Shown here in pieces: positions 53,580-63,626 of a stretch of DNA of 64,000 nt. Source of the stretch: Tessaracoccus sp. Its GTDB lineage: Bacteria; Actinomycetota; Actinomycetes; Propionibacteriales; Propionibacteriaceae. The stretch is taken from contig NZ_JADJNP010000002.1 of the NCBI RefSeq assembly GCF_016714275.1, positions 910,122 through 974,121 of the forward strand. Direction: 5' to 3'. Below the pieces are notes generated by a model. It was not told the origin of the DNA. It searched no databases and saw only the letters and a program-made list of their open reading frames with translations. The translations under genes were made by a program, and so were the position numbers. Within the stretch, counting starts at the first letter, position 1, and each line of letters begins with the position of its first letter.

Positions 53580-54295
53580 GCGTCCTGACGCTCCGGCTCG
53601 CCTCGCCGCTGCAAAGCTGGGGCGCGTCCAGTCGTTTCACGCGTCGTACGACCGAGTCCGCGCCCACCAAGAGCGGCATTCTCGGACTGCTCGCCGCGGC
53701 GCAGGGCCGTCGGCGCAGTGACTCCATCGAGGACCTGCTCACGCTGACCCTCGCGGTCCGTGTCGATCAGCCCGGCGTGCTGCTCCGCGATTTCCACACC
53801 GCCCACCACCAGGTGACGGGTGCGGCCATGCCGCTCACCGACCGGTTCTACTGGAGCGACGCGGTATTCGTGGCCTTCGTCGGCGGACCGGAGCCCGTGC
53901 TCGCGGGCCTCCACGACGCGCTGCGCGACCCCAGTTATCCGCTCTACTTCGGGCGACGCTCGTGTGTTCCCGAGGGGCGAGTCTCGCTCGGCGTTGACGA
54001 CGTCGAGGTGCACGAGGCTTTGGAGGCCTGCCCCTGGCAGGCGGGGGTCAGCGGGAAGCGGCGCCACTACCGGGAGTCGACCGTTCGCTTGGCGGTGCGC
54101 GCGGACCAGGGCGTCCTGCACGGGGTGCCGCCGTCCCACGAGTTCGCCGACGTCCCGGTCTCGTGGAATCCGGAGCTTCGCCAGTATCGGACGCGCATGG
54201 TCGTCGACTCGTACGTCGTCATCCCGACCGGCTCGGAGACGGCTGCACCGTCGGGGCTCCCACACGACCCCATGGCAACCCTCGGAGGCCTGTGA
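53576..54295 (+). CDS. casD: Cascade subunit Cas5e
   Basis: This 239-residue RAMP protein caps the 5' handle of the crRNA in Cascade. The N-terminal LTLRLASPLQSWGASSRF and TKSGILGLLAAAQGRRR are typical. It overlaps cas7 (ATGA) and cas6e (TGATG). Confidence 0.96.
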   Translation: MSVLTLRLASPLQSWGASSRFTRRTTESAPTKSGILGLLAAAQGRRRSDSIEDLLTLTLAVRVDQPGVLLRDFHTAHHQVTGAAMPLTDRFYWSDAVFVAFVGGPEPVLAGLHDALRDPSYPLYFGRRSCVPEGRVSLGVDDVEVHEALEACPWQAGVSGKRRHYRESTVRLAVRADQGVLHGVPPSHEFADVPVSWNPELRQYRTRMVVDSYVVIPTGSETAAPSGLPHDPMATLGGL

Positions 54296-54930
54296 TGTAC
54301 CTGACGCGTACCTACCTCAACGCCCGCCGTCGGGGTGCTCAGAAGCTCCTGGGTTCACCGCAGGCCATGCATGCAGCCGTCCTCGCGGGGTTCCCCCCCG
54401 GGGCCGAGCCCAGACGTCCCCTGTGGCGCGTCGACGCCGACGACGAGCTGCGGCCCGCGCTCTACGTCTTGAGCGAGCGCGCCCCGGACCTCACTCACCT
54501 GGAGGAGCAGGCGGGGTGGCCCAGCCAATCCACAACGCAGGCGACGTCGTATGCACCCCTGCTCGACGCCTTGGACATCGGCCAGACGTGGGCGTTCCGA
54601 CTGACGGCCAATCCGACGCATCGCGCCGAGATCAACGGCGTCAGCAAGGTGCTCGGGCACGTGACCGTCGCCCAGCAGGTGGGTTGGTTGCTGAGCCGTC
54701 AGACGTCCCTGGGGGTCTCGCTCGGCGAGGAGGACGACCCGAGCTTCACCCTTACGGGCCGCGAGGTGCGTCGATTCCGCCGCTCGGAGTCCGCCGTGAC
54801 GCTGAGCACTGCCCGGTTCGAGGGCGTGCTCAAGGTGGTGGATCCCGCGCTCCTGCGAGTGGCCTTGACCCAAGGCATCGGGCGCGCGAAGGCCTACGGG
54901 TGTGGCCTGATGACGCTGGCGAAGCCGTGA
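54295..54930 (+). CDS. casE: crRNA endonuclease Cas6e
   Basis: This 211-residue double-ferredoxin-fold nuclease cuts the pre-crRNA at the repeat hairpin. The N-terminal MYLTRTYLNARRRGAQKL contains the conserved start, and the glycine-rich loop QGIGRAKAYGCGLMTLA lies at the C-terminus. Its substrate hairpin, CCCCGC-GCA-GCGGGG, is present in every repeat of the array downstream. The ATG shares a base with the cas5e stop. Confidence 0.94.
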   Translation: MYLTRTYLNARRRGAQKLLGSPQAMHAAVLAGFPPGAEPRRPLWRVDADDELRPALYVLSERAPDLTHLEEQAGWPSQSTTQATSYAPLLDALDIGQTWAFRLTANPTHRAEINGVSKVLGHVTVAQQVGWLLSRQTSLGVSLGEEDDPSFTLTGREVRRFRRSESAVTLSTARFEGVLKVVDPALLRVALTQGIGRAKAYGCGLMTLAKP

Positions 54931-55859
54931 TCCCGGGGGCTAAACCCCCGACATCGCAACAGCTGGTCCGGGTAGAGGAGCGCGTAACGTTCCTCCACCT
55001 GGAGCGCTGTACGGTGAGCCGCGACAGCAACGCGATCACCGCGACCAGCGAACAGGGCACTGTGCACGTTCCGGCCGCGACCATCTCGGCGGTGCTGCTG
55101 GGCCCAGGGACGCGGGTGACGCATCACGCGATGATGTTGCTGGCGTCGTGCGGGGTCACCGTCGTCTGGGTGGGTGAGAGCGGCGTCCGGTACTACGCGC
55201 ACGGCGCGTCATTGGCCCGCACCACCCGGCTACTGGAGGCACAGGCCGCAGCCGTCAGTAACACTCGGTCCAGACTGGCCGTCGCCCGCGCGATGTACGA
55301 GCAGCGCTTCCCCGACGAAGCCGTCAGAGGGCTCACCATGCAGCAACTTCGTGGCCGCGAGGGCGCCCGCGTCCGGAACCTCTACCGACGACATTCGGAG
55401 CGCACAGGCGTGGAGTGGAAGCGCCGCGACTACAACCCCGAGGCGTTCGACGACTCCGACGCCATCAACCAGGCCTTGTCCGCCGCCCACACGTGCCTGT
55501 ACGGCGTCGTGCACGCCGTGATCGTGTCGCTGGGCTGCGCGCCCGGACTCGGATTCGTTCACACAGGCCACTCACGAGCCTTCGTCTACGACATGGCAGA
55601 TCTGTACAAGGCCGAGGTGACCATTCCGCTCGCCTTCGACGTGGTGGCCGAAGGCTCACTGGACGTTGCGGGCGACACCCGGCGACGCGTACGAGATGCG
55701 TTGCGCTCCAGCGATGTTCTCGCGCGCTGCGTCAAGGACATCAAGCGACTGGTCCTACCGTCCGACGATGTCGACTTCGACGTGGACATCGTCCGTCTGT
55801 GGGATGACCGCCAAGGCGCGCTGGCCGGTGGCGTCGACTACTCAGAGGTGGACTTTTGA
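54927..55859 (+). CDS. cas1: CRISPR integrase Cas1e
   Basis: This 310-residue integrase inserts new spacers together with Cas2. The core GFVHTGHSRAFVYDMADLYK contains the metal-ligand His and Asp of the type I-E Cas1 site, with the Glu in AAHTCLYG-preceding helix less certain. It starts with GTG overlapping the cas6e stop. The long open frame upstream is a shadow. Confidence 0.95.
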   Translation: MIPGAKPPTSQQLVRVEERVTFLHLERCTVSRDSNAITATSEQGTVHVPAATISAVLLGPGTRVTHHAMMLLASCGVTVVWVGESGVRYYAHGASLARTTRLLEAQAAAVSNTRSRLAVARAMYEQRFPDEAVRGLTMQQLRGREGARVRNLYRRHSERTGVEWKRRDYNPEAFDDSDAINQALSAAHTCLYGVVHAVIVSLGCAPGLGFVHTGHSRAFVYDMADLYKAEVTIPLAFDVVAEGSLDVAGDTRRRVRDALRSSDVLARCVKDIKRLVLPSDDVDFDVDIVRLWDDRQGALAGGVDYSEVDF

Positions 55860-56212
55860 TCACCATCGTCCTGAGCAAGGTGCCGGAAGGGATCAGAGGG
55901 CACCTCACTAAATGGCTTCTGGAGGTGGCGCCGGGTGTTTTCGTCGGCCGGGTCTCCGCGCGCGTACGCGACGAGCTGTGGGACATCACCCGCGAAGGTG
56001 TCGGAGACGGGACAGCTCTCATGGTGCTTTCGTCGTCCAACGAGCAAGGCTTTGAGGTTCGCAACTGGGGTCACCGCTGGAAGCCTGTGGACCTCGATGG
56101 GTTTGTGACTCTGCAGCGGCCGACCGCCCGAGACACCACGGGAGAAGCCGTCAAGAGCGTGATCCCTCGCGCCGCGCGATTCCGCTGGCTTAAGGCACAG
56201 AAACCGAACTAG
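55856..56212 (+). CDS. cas2: CRISPR adaptation protein Cas2e
   Basis: This 118-residue ferredoxin-fold protein bridges the Cas1 dimers. TIVLSKVPEGIRGHLTKWLLEV and GVFVGRVSARVRDELWD are the type I-E Cas2 signatures (first quoted in part). It starts with TTG inside the end of cas1 (TTGA overlap). Only 39 bp separate its stop from the first CRISPR repeat, so the array leader must be very short or extend into this gene. Confidence 0.93.
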   Translation: MITIVLSKVPEGIRGHLTKWLLEVAPGVFVGRVSARVRDELWDITREGVGDGTALMVLSSSNEQGFEVRNWGHRWKPVDLDGFVTLQRPTARDTTGEAVKSVIPRAARFRWLKAQKPN

Positions 56213-56251
56213 AATCAGCTTCGGGTCAGATCGAGTCCCTAGTCAACAAGT
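56213..56251 (+). promoter_or_regulatory. Presumed CRISPR leader (very short)
   Basis: These 39 bp between cas2 and the first repeat are not notably AT-rich. Repeat orientation (as in E. coli, ending GGGGATGATCC) and decay of the last repeats at the far right place the leader here. Confidence 0.5.
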
Positions 56252-58856
56252 GTGCTCCCCGCGCAGCGGGGATGATCCTGTCTCGGGAGATGGTGGGGAG
56301 CGGCGTGGTTCGTGCTCCCCGCGCAGCGGGGATGATCCGATGGCGCGACAGGGCGGACGATAAGGCCAGTGCTCCCCGCGCAGCGGGGATGATCCGGTCC
56401 TGGTCGCGGCGCCTCCCGCGGTCGGCGTGTGCTCCCCGCGCAGCGGGGATGATCCGTAGGCGACGTTGGCGAGCGAACCGGGGGCGCCGTGCTCCCCGCG
56501 CAGCGGGGATGATCCCACCTTCAAGGCGTCGGGTTCGCTAACGGGCTCGGTGCTCCCCGCGCAGCGGGGATGATCCCATGAACGCGTTGTACATGTCGCC
56601 CTCGGCGCGGTGCTCCCCGCGCAGCGGGGATGATCCCCGTGTACCACGCAAGAGTGCATATGGTTCGCGTGCTCCCCGCGCAGCGGGGATGATCCGTCGG
56701 GGGTGGCGAACGCTTCCGCGACCTCGGAGTGCTCCCCGCGCAGCGGGGATGATCCCTCAGGCGCGTGGGCCTCGTGGCAGGACCTGGCGTGCTCCCCGCG
56801 CAGCGGGGATGATCCCTGGTTGAGTTGGGCGATCGGGAAGGCGCCGATGTGCTCCCCGCGCAGCGGGGATGATCCTCCATGAGCCACAACGACGACGACC
56901 TCGTGCTGGTGCTCCCCGCGCAGCGGGGATGATCCCTCACTGAACGCGCCCGCGTCCTTCTGTCCCGCGTGCTCCCCGCGCAGCGGGGATGATCCGAATC
57001 CGTCGTCCACTAGCTGGGCGAACCTGGCGTGCTCCCCGCGCAGCGGGGATGATCCGGTCGCGGTGTGCGAGGATGCCGACGATCCACGGTGCTCCCCGCG
57101 CAGCGGGGATGATCCGGTCGACGGCCTTTTCGGGCCGCAGACGAAGGCGTGCTCCCCGCGCAGCGGGGATGATCCGCCGGTGCGACTACCCCGAAGGTGA
57201 CCGACCCGTGCTCCCCGCGCAGCGGGGATGATCCGGACCCGGCGAACCCGAAGCAGCCACTCCTGATGTGCTCCCCGCGCAGCGGGGATGATCCGGGCCG
57301 CTGTGACGGTCGTCTGCGACTGGTGCGGTGCTCCCCGCGCAGCGGGGATGATCCCTGGTGCCGCGCTCGCTGGCCGTCGAAGCCGATGTGCTCCCCGCGC
57401 AGCGGGGATGATCCCGGCAAGGCCAAAGCCCTGTCGCGGGAGATGGGGTGCTCCCCGCGCAGCGGGGATGATCCCTGTTGCCACGTCTACACCTCGTCCT
57501 GGTCGGCCGTGCTCCCCGCGCAGCGGGGATGATCCGCCGTCACGCTCGGTGTCGCCGGTGTCGCGTCGGTGCTCCCCGCGCAGCGGGGATGATCCCGGTG
57601 AGTGGCCACCGAGCTTGCGGTTGAGGGGTGCTCCCCGCGCAGCGGGGATGATCCCCAGTACCTCGGCGCGCTCCGCAGCCACGGCCTGTGCTCCCCGCGC
57701 AGCGGGGATGATCCGGAATGGCTCAAGAGCGGCCCCGCCGCCACCTAGTGCTCCCCGCGCAGCGGGGATGATCCCTATCCACCCTGACGGGGCGGTGGTG
57801 TCGGTCAGTGCTCCCCGCGCAGCGGGGATGATCCCGGCTTCGGCGCAGTCCGGGAGTGGCGCCTCGCGTGCTCCCCGCGCAGCGGGGATGATCCCACCCA
57901 ACTCCTCCGCACCCGCGAGTACGTCCAGTGCTCCCCGCGCAGCGGGGATGATCCCGGCTGTCGGCGCCGGCGGCTTGTCGAAGAGCCGTGCTCCCCGCGC
58001 AGCGGGGATGATCCGGCAACCCCTCCAGATGTCACGGCCGCGGTCAAGTGCTCCCCGCGCAGCGGGGATGATCCGGCCGAACGTCAGCAAGACGACGCGA
58101 TGCAGGGTGCTCCCCGCGCAGCGGGGATGATCCCCCTGCCTGCGACGTGAATATATTTAGCGTCCGGTGCTCCCCGCGCAGCGGGGATGATCCGCCTTCC
58201 AGTGCTGTTGCTATGGCAGGCGTTGCGTGCTCCCCGCGCAGCGGGGATGATCCCAGCGCAATCACGGCACTGTGGACGGATGCCGGGTGCTCCCCGCGCA
58301 GCGGGGATGATCCCGCAATCGTGGCAAGCCGCGCGGTTGAGGGAAAGTGCTCCCCGCGCAGCGGGGATGATCCGTCGACCGGAGCCCCACGGCCATACTA
58401 CGGGAGGTGCTCCCCGCGCAGCGGGGATGATCCACGCTGTCCCGCGCGATCATCAGCGCGACCGCCAGTGCTCCCCGCGCAGCGGGGATGATCCGGCCAG
58501 CGACAAGGCGGCCGACAAGTCCCCCACGTGCTCCCCGCGCAGCGGGGATGATCCGGAAGTCCAGGAGTTCTGTCCCTTTGTCAGGTAGTGCTCCCCGCGC
58601 AGCGGGGATGATCCCCAGACCCGTCCAGGTTGACGCCATCACAACCCGTGCTCCCCGCGCAGCGGGGATGATCCGAAGTCGCCGTCCACCAGCTGGGCGT
58701 ACTTGGCGGTGCTCCCCGCGCAGCGGGGATGATCCGACCGTGGAGACCTCCTCCGGAATTGGCGTTGCCGTGCTCCCCGCGCAGCGGGGATGATCCGCTC
58801 CTGGATCTCGACCGCGACCGGACGGAGCCGTGCTCCCCGCGCAGCGGGGATGATCC
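56252..58856 (+). CRISPR. Type I-E CRISPR array, leader-proximal part (44 repeats)
   Basis: 44 copies of GTGCTCCCCGCGCAGCGGGG followed by ATGATCC (27 invariant nt, usually 28 with a C or G), at a period of about 60 bp with spacers of about 32-34 nt (one of 30). Each repeat can form CCCCGC-GCA-GCGGGG, the Cas6e substrate. Repeats are identical, which suggests an active or recently active array. The array does not end here: it continues at 61076 beyond the IS21 insertion. Long open frames across it (IIPAARGA or SSPLRGEH repeats) are artefacts of the period. Confidence 0.98.
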
Positions 58857-58865
58857 CCGTACTTG
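58857..58865 (+). other. Left part of the spacer interrupted by IS21
   Basis: CCGTACTTG; joined to 61052-61075 (dropping the repeated TACTTG) it gives one 33-nt spacer. Confidence 0.9.
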
Positions 58866-58944
58866 TGTCGACGACGCGTGAATACTGACCCCCAGACGTC
58901 GGGGAAATCTGACCCCTTCCGACCACTCTTGGAGGGTGATCAGT

Positions 58945-60192
58945 ATGGAAGATTGGGCGGAGATCCGCCGGTTGCATCGGGCGGAGGGCGTGCCGATCAA
59001 GGCGATCGCTCGTCGTCTTGGGATTGCGCGGAACACGGTCCGCTCGGCGCTCGCGTCGGACGGCCCGCCGAGGTATCAGCGCCCGGGTAAGCAGTTGCTG
59101 GTCGACGCTGCCGAGCCGGAGGTGCGCAAGCTGCTGGCGGTGGATGCGAGGATGCCGGCGACGGTGATCGCGGAGCGGATCGGGTGGGACCACTCGCTGA
59201 CGATCCTGAAGGACCGGATCCGGCAGATCCGGCCCGAGTACGCCGGTGTCGATCCGGCGGATCGGATCGTACGGGAGCCGGGTGAGTCGGCGCAGATGGA
59301 CCTGTGGTTCCCGGAGCCGCGGATCCCGGTCGGGTTCGGTCAGGCGGCGATGCTGCCGGTGCTGGTGATGACGTTGACGTTCTCGAAGTTCCTGTCCGCG
59401 GTGATGCTCCCGTCTCGTCAGGCAGGGGATCTGCTGGCGGGGATGTGGCAGCTGATCGCCGGCGTCGGGGCGGTGTCGAAGACACTGGTGTGGGATCGGG
59501 AGTCAGCGATCGGCGGGAAGGGCAAGGTGACGGCAGCAGCGGCGGCGTTCGCGGGGACTCTGCCCACCAGGGTGGTGCTCGCCCCGCCGCGGGATCCGGA
59601 GTTCAAGGGGATGACCGAGCGCAACAACGGCTACTTCGAGACGTCGTTTTTGCCCGGCAGGTCTTTCGCGTCGCCGGCGGACTTCAACCAGCAGCTGGGC
59701 CAGTGGTTGCCGCGCGCGAACGCTCGGACGGTCCGCTCGCTCAGCGGACGCCCGGTTGATGTCCTCGACAGGGATATCGCGGCGATGACGGCGCTGCCGC
59801 CGCGTCCGCCCTCGACGGGCTTGCAGACGAGGGTCCGGCTGAGCCGGGACTACTACGTCCGTCTCGACGGGAACGACTATTCCGTCGACCCGCGGGTGAT
59901 CGGCCGGCTCGCCGATGTCACCGCGACGCTGAGTCGGGTGGTCGTGATCTGTGACGGGCAGGTCGTTGCCGACCATGACCGCTGCTGGGCCAGCCACGCG
60001 GTCGTCACCGACCCCGGCCATGTCGAGACCGCCCGCGGGCTACGAGCGCAGTTCTCCGCTGCGAAACGCGACCGGGAGCGCGCCGCTTCCCTGGTCCGAC
60101 CCACCGAGCCGGTGATGTTGCGTGACACCGCGGACTACGACGCCTTGTTCGGAGTCCGGTTCGCGCCGACCACCGGAGAGGCAGTGCTGTGA
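58945..60192 (+). CDS. istA: IS21-family transposase IstA
   Basis: This 415-residue transposase has an N-terminal helix-turn-helix (VPIKAIARRLGIARNTVRSA) and a DDE catalytic core: Asp in ESAQMDLWFPE, Asp in KTLVWDRESAIG and Glu in FKGMTERNNGYFE. A C-terminal domain (SRDYYVRLDGNDYSVDPRVI) is typical. The start is ATG 58945 with GGAGGG 8 nt upstream. It overlaps istB by 4 nt. All key residues are present, so the element looks able to transpose. Confidence 0.95.
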   Translation: MEDWAEIRRLHRAEGVPIKAIARRLGIARNTVRSALASDGPPRYQRPGKQLLVDAAEPEVRKLLAVDARMPATVIAERIGWDHSLTILKDRIRQIRPEYAGVDPADRIVREPGESAQMDLWFPEPRIPVGFGQAAMLPVLVMTLTFSKFLSAVMLPSRQAGDLLAGMWQLIAGVGAVSKTLVWDRESAIGGKGKVTAAAAAFAGTLPTRVVLAPPRDPEFKGMTERNNGYFETSFLPGRSFASPADFNQQLGQWLPRANARTVRSLSGRPVDVLDRDIAAMTALPPRPPSTGLQTRVRLSRDYYVRLDGNDYSVDPRVIGRLADVTATLSRVVVICDGQVVADHDRCWASHAVVTDPGHVETARGLRAQFSAAKRDRERAASLVRPTEPVMLRDTADYDALFGVRFAPTTGEAVL

Positions 60193-60980
60193 TGGGCGCC
60201 GCTACAGACACCGCGGCGACGCTCGGATACCTGGCCCGCGCGTTGAAGGCCCCCACCATCGGGCGGGTCTGGGAACAGCTCGCCACGACCGCCCGCGACC
60301 AGGGTTGGACACACGAGGAGTACCTGGCCGCGGTCCTGCAACGCCAGGTCGCCGACCGGGAAGCCAACGGCACGAGCCTACGCATCGCCGGAGCCCACTT
60401 CCCGGCAGTGAAGACCCTCGAAGACTTCAACGTCGATCACCAGCCCTCACTACGCCGCGACGTCCTCGCTCACCTCGCGACGACGACCTGGATCCCGAAA
60501 GCAGACAACGTGATCCTCCTCGGCCCTCCCGGGGTCGGCAAGACCCACCTCGCGATCGGGCTCGGCATCAAAGCAACCCACGCCGGCTACCCCGTCCTGT
60601 TCGACACCGCTACCGGCTGGGTAAGTCGGCTCCAGAGCGCGCACCACACCGGCAGGCTTGAACACGAGCTGAAACGGCTACGCCGCTACCGGCTGCTGAT
60701 CATCGACGAAGTCGGCTACCTGCCCTTCGACGCCGACGCCGCGAACCTGTTCTTCCAACTCGTCGCGTCCCGCTACGAACAAGGCTCGGTCCTCGTCACA
60801 TCGAACATGCCGTTCGGCCGATGGGGCGAGATCTTCAGCGACGACATCGTCGCCGCAGCAATGATCGACCGCCTCGTCCACCACGCCGAGGTCCTCACCC
60901 TCGCCGGTGACTCCTACCGCACCCGCGCCCGCCGCGAGCTCCTCAACACCCCGCCCGCCACTACGGCAGCGGACCACTAG
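60189..60980 (+). CDS. istB: IS21-family helper ATPase IstB
   Basis: This 263-residue AAA+ ATPase resembles DnaC and helps IstA in target selection. Walker A is LLGPPGVGKTHLAIGLG, Walker B LLIIDEVGYLPFD, and sensor 1 VLVTSNMPF. The GTG at 60189 overlaps the istA stop; ATG 60192 is the alternative. Confidence 0.95.
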   Translation: MMGAATDTAATLGYLARALKAPTIGRVWEQLATTARDQGWTHEEYLAAVLQRQVADREANGTSLRIAGAHFPAVKTLEDFNVDHQPSLRRDVLAHLATTTWIPKADNVILLGPPGVGKTHLAIGLGIKATHAGYPVLFDTATGWVSRLQSAHHTGRLEHELKRLRRYRLLIIDEVGYLPFDADAANLFFQLVASRYEQGSVLVTSNMPFGRWGEIFSDDIVAAAMIDRLVHHAEVLTLAGDSYRTRARRELLNTPPATTAADH

Positions 60981-61051
60981 AAACACGACCCGAGGGGGTC
61001 AATTTTCGCCGACGAAAAGGGGTCAGTTTTCAGCCGTCGTTGACATACTTG

Positions 61052-61075
61052 ATTGCTTCCACGGATTAACCGTAA
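61052..61075 (+). other. Right part of the spacer interrupted by IS21
   Basis: 24 nt that complete the 33-nt spacer begun at 58857. Confidence 0.9.
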
Positions 61076-62603
61076 GTGCTCCCCGCGCAGCGGGGATGAT
61101 CCTCCTCTTCCGGGATTGGTGTTGCTAGGTACGCCGTGCTCCCCGCGCAGCGGGGATGATCCCTCGTCGGACGCTTCTCCATCGAGGCAGACACCGTGCT
61201 CCCCGCGCAGCGGGGATGATCCGGCCTCTAGCGCTGTAGCAATGGCAGGCGTTGCGTGCTCCCCGCGCAGCGGGGATGATCCGCTCTTCAACACGTAATC
61301 GACCGGCTTGCCCGAGTGCTCCCCGCGCAGCGGGGATGATCCTTCCCCGACGCCGGGTGATGGCGGCGCGCCTGGGTGCTCCCCGCGCAGCGGGGATGAT
61401 CCCGGCCGCATCCAGCGCCTCGACGGCACCACGATGTGCTCCCCGCGCAGCGGGGATGATCCCGCCAACGTCAGGGCTGTCCTCCGGGACACAATGTGCT
61501 CCCCGCGCAGCGGGGATGATCCGCCCTGGGAGATCATGGCATCCACCTACACCCTGTGCTCCCCGCGCAGCGGGGATGATCCTACGTCGACGGCGGTCCA
61601 GTGGAGGATCGGCCGGTGCTCCCCGCGCAGCGGGGATGATCCCCGTAAGTTGACATATCTCCCGCGGTCTGGCAGGTGCTCCCCGCGCAGCGGGGATGAT
61701 CCTATATTTAGCGGCCTGAGGGATACCTATATATAGTGCTCCCCGCGCAGCGGGGATGATCCGTTGTCGAGACCGGCCACGATCTCCACACCCAGGTGCT
61801 CCCCGCGCAGCGGGGATGATCCGTCCAACGACAAGTCGGCCGACAAGTCCAACGAGTGCTCCCCGCGCAGCGGGGATGATCCCTGGTGGATTCCGGTTTC
61901 TTTGGAACCACGCCAGTGCTCCCCGCGCAGCGGGGATGATCCGATCACCGGGCCAGGGTTGCGGCGAGCGGCGTCGTGCTCCCCGCGCAGCGGGGATGAT
62001 CCCCTCACCCGCAACGGCAAAGCCGACGCTCAGATGTGCTCCCCGCGCAGCGGGGATGATCCCGCCTTCCGAAACAAGGTGAGCGACGAGCGCCGGTGCT
62101 CCCCGCGCAGCGGGGATGATCCGCTACCTGCGGGCATGCTCGCCGTTCGCGTTACGTGCTCCCCGCGCAGCGGGGATGATCCGTTCACGCCTCGCACACC
62201 CTGCTCGGTCGCGGCAGTGCTCCCCGCGCAGCGGGGATGATCCGCGGTGGGCGGTCGAGTCGTGACCGCCCCCGACGTGCTCCCCGCGCAGCGGGGATGA
62301 TCCGCATCACGCTGGGCTCGGACCCACCAAGGCCCGCGTGCTCCCCGCGCAGCGGGGATGATCCCGCCTACGTCGATGCGATCGGCATCGACCCCTAGTG
62401 CTCCCCGCGCAGCGGGGATGATCCCGTTGCCCGATCGGACCCAGCGGATCTGTCCGGGTGCTCCCCGCGCAGCGGGATGATCCCGAAGGAGAACCGATCA
62501 TGAATCACGTACGTGAGTGCTCCCCGCGCAGCGGGGATGATCCGTTTGATGGGCAGTCGCGGCAGATCCAGCGGCTGTGCTCCCCGCGCAGCGGGGATGA
62601 TCC
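61076..62603 (+). CRISPR. Type I-E CRISPR array, leader-distal part (26 repeats)
   Basis: 26 repeats of the same sequence and period as at 56252-58856. The copy at 62458 lacks one G of the GGGG run. A last degenerate copy is at 62637. Because the leader lies beyond the IS21, spacers here are older than those in the first part. Transcription from the leader must cross or be blocked by the 2.2-kb IS, so these spacers may be silent unless the IS provides a promoter. Confidence 0.97.
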
Positions 62604-62636
62604 GTTCGCGAACCGAAGCGACTAGTCAGGCCCGTG

Positions 62637-62722
62637 GTGCTCCCGCCGCGGGGGGGCTCCCGCGCGGGGGCCGGGGGGGGGGGGGCCGGCGGGGCCGCGG
62701 GCCCGGTGCGGGGGCGGGGGTC
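62637..62722. other. Degenerate terminal repeat and low-complexity G-rich stretch
   Basis: A decayed repeat (GTGCTCCCGCCGCGGG) runs into an almost pure G/C stretch with a run of 14 G near 62677. No gene. It may be a sequence or assembly artefact at the array end. Confidence 0.6.
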
Positions 62723-62750
62723 CGCTGAAGGTTTGGTTGACCTCCGGGGT

Positions 62751-63580
62751 TTATGCCGCCAGTCTAGCGGTTGGTTTCATGATGAGTTCGAACTCGACCG
62801 GGGTGAGTTTCCCGAGCCTGCGTTGACGGCGTTTCCGGTGGTACTTCCCCTCGATCCAGGACACGATCGCTAGCCGCAGTTCCTCTCGTGTACTCCAGGA
62901 CCGTCGGTCGAGGACGTTCTTCCGCAGGAGCGCGAAGAACGACTCCATCGCGGCGTTGTCACCGCATGCCCCCACGCGGCCCATGGAGCCGGTCAGGCCG
63001 TGGCGTTTGAGGGCCTTCAGGAAGCGTCTGGAGCGGAATTGGGACCCGCGGTCGGAATGCACGATCACCCCGGCGGGCCGCCTCGGTGGGCCACCGCCAT
63101 CTGGAGCGCGTTGACGGCGATACGGGCCTTCATCCGCGAATCGATCGAGTAGCCCACGATCCGGTTGGAGAACACGTCCTTGATCACAAAGGTAGACCTT
63201 GCCCTCGCGGTGCGGTGCTCGGTGATGTCGCCCAGCCATAGCTCGTTGGGGCCGTCGGCGCTGAACTGCCTGTTGACCAGGTCATCGTGGACGGGAGCGC
63301 CGGCCTTCTTGTACCGGGTCTTGCGCCTGGTGAACACCGACTGGATGCCAGCGACCCGGCACAGCCGCCACACTCTGCGCTCCGACAACTCGTAGCCCAA
63401 CTCGGCAATGTCATCGGCCAGGACGCGGTAGCCGCCCTCCGGGTCATCATCGTGGAGCTGGTGGAGCACGTCGATCAGCTCACGCTCTTCGGCCTCGCGG
63501 GCCGACACCGGCTGCTTGAGCCACTTGTAGTAGCCCTGCTTGGAGAATCCCAACACCCGACACGCGACCGCCACCGGCAC
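62751..63580 (-). pseudogene. IS3-family transposase OrfB, frameshifted
   Basis: The rve/DDE integrase is split over two frames. Frame 1 (63065-63580) holds LGFSKQGYYKWLKQP, the HTH_21-like region and the first Asp in LWLGDITEH. Frame 2 (62751 to about 63085) holds the second Asp in VIVHSDRGSQFRSR and the Glu in GACGDNAAMESFFALLRKN. The switch is near 63080. A second, compensated pair of slips near 63190-63210 scrambles the EGKVYL segment. Either a dead copy or indel errors. Confidence 0.85.
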
Positions 63581-63626
63581 CTCACGGTGGCACCGACCGC
63601 AGCCATCTCCTTCACGAGCGGGTAGA

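Larger units (their letters stand above)
58866..61045 (+). mobile_element. IS21-family insertion sequence inside a CRISPR spacer
   Basis: This 2180-bp element carries istA and istB. The ends form imperfect inverted repeats: TGTCGACGACGCGTGAATAC on the left pairs with the reverse complement TGTCAACGACGGCTGAAAAC on the right, both continuing TGACCCC. A second internal copy of the TGACCCC motif lies at each end (58915, 60998), as usual for IS21 multi-repeat ends. The target duplication TACTTG (58860-58865 and 61046-61051) is perfect, so the insertion is recent. Confidence 0.93.

Noticed and set aside
56243..58642. Long open frames across the CRISPR array, including one of 615 residues with IIPAARGA and SSPLRGEH repeats
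   Set aside because: They arise from the near-60-bp period of the array, have no ribosome binding sites and occur on both strands.
61076..62603. A second, independent CRISPR array
   Set aside because: The IS21 target duplication and the restored 33-nt spacer show it is the distal part of the first array.
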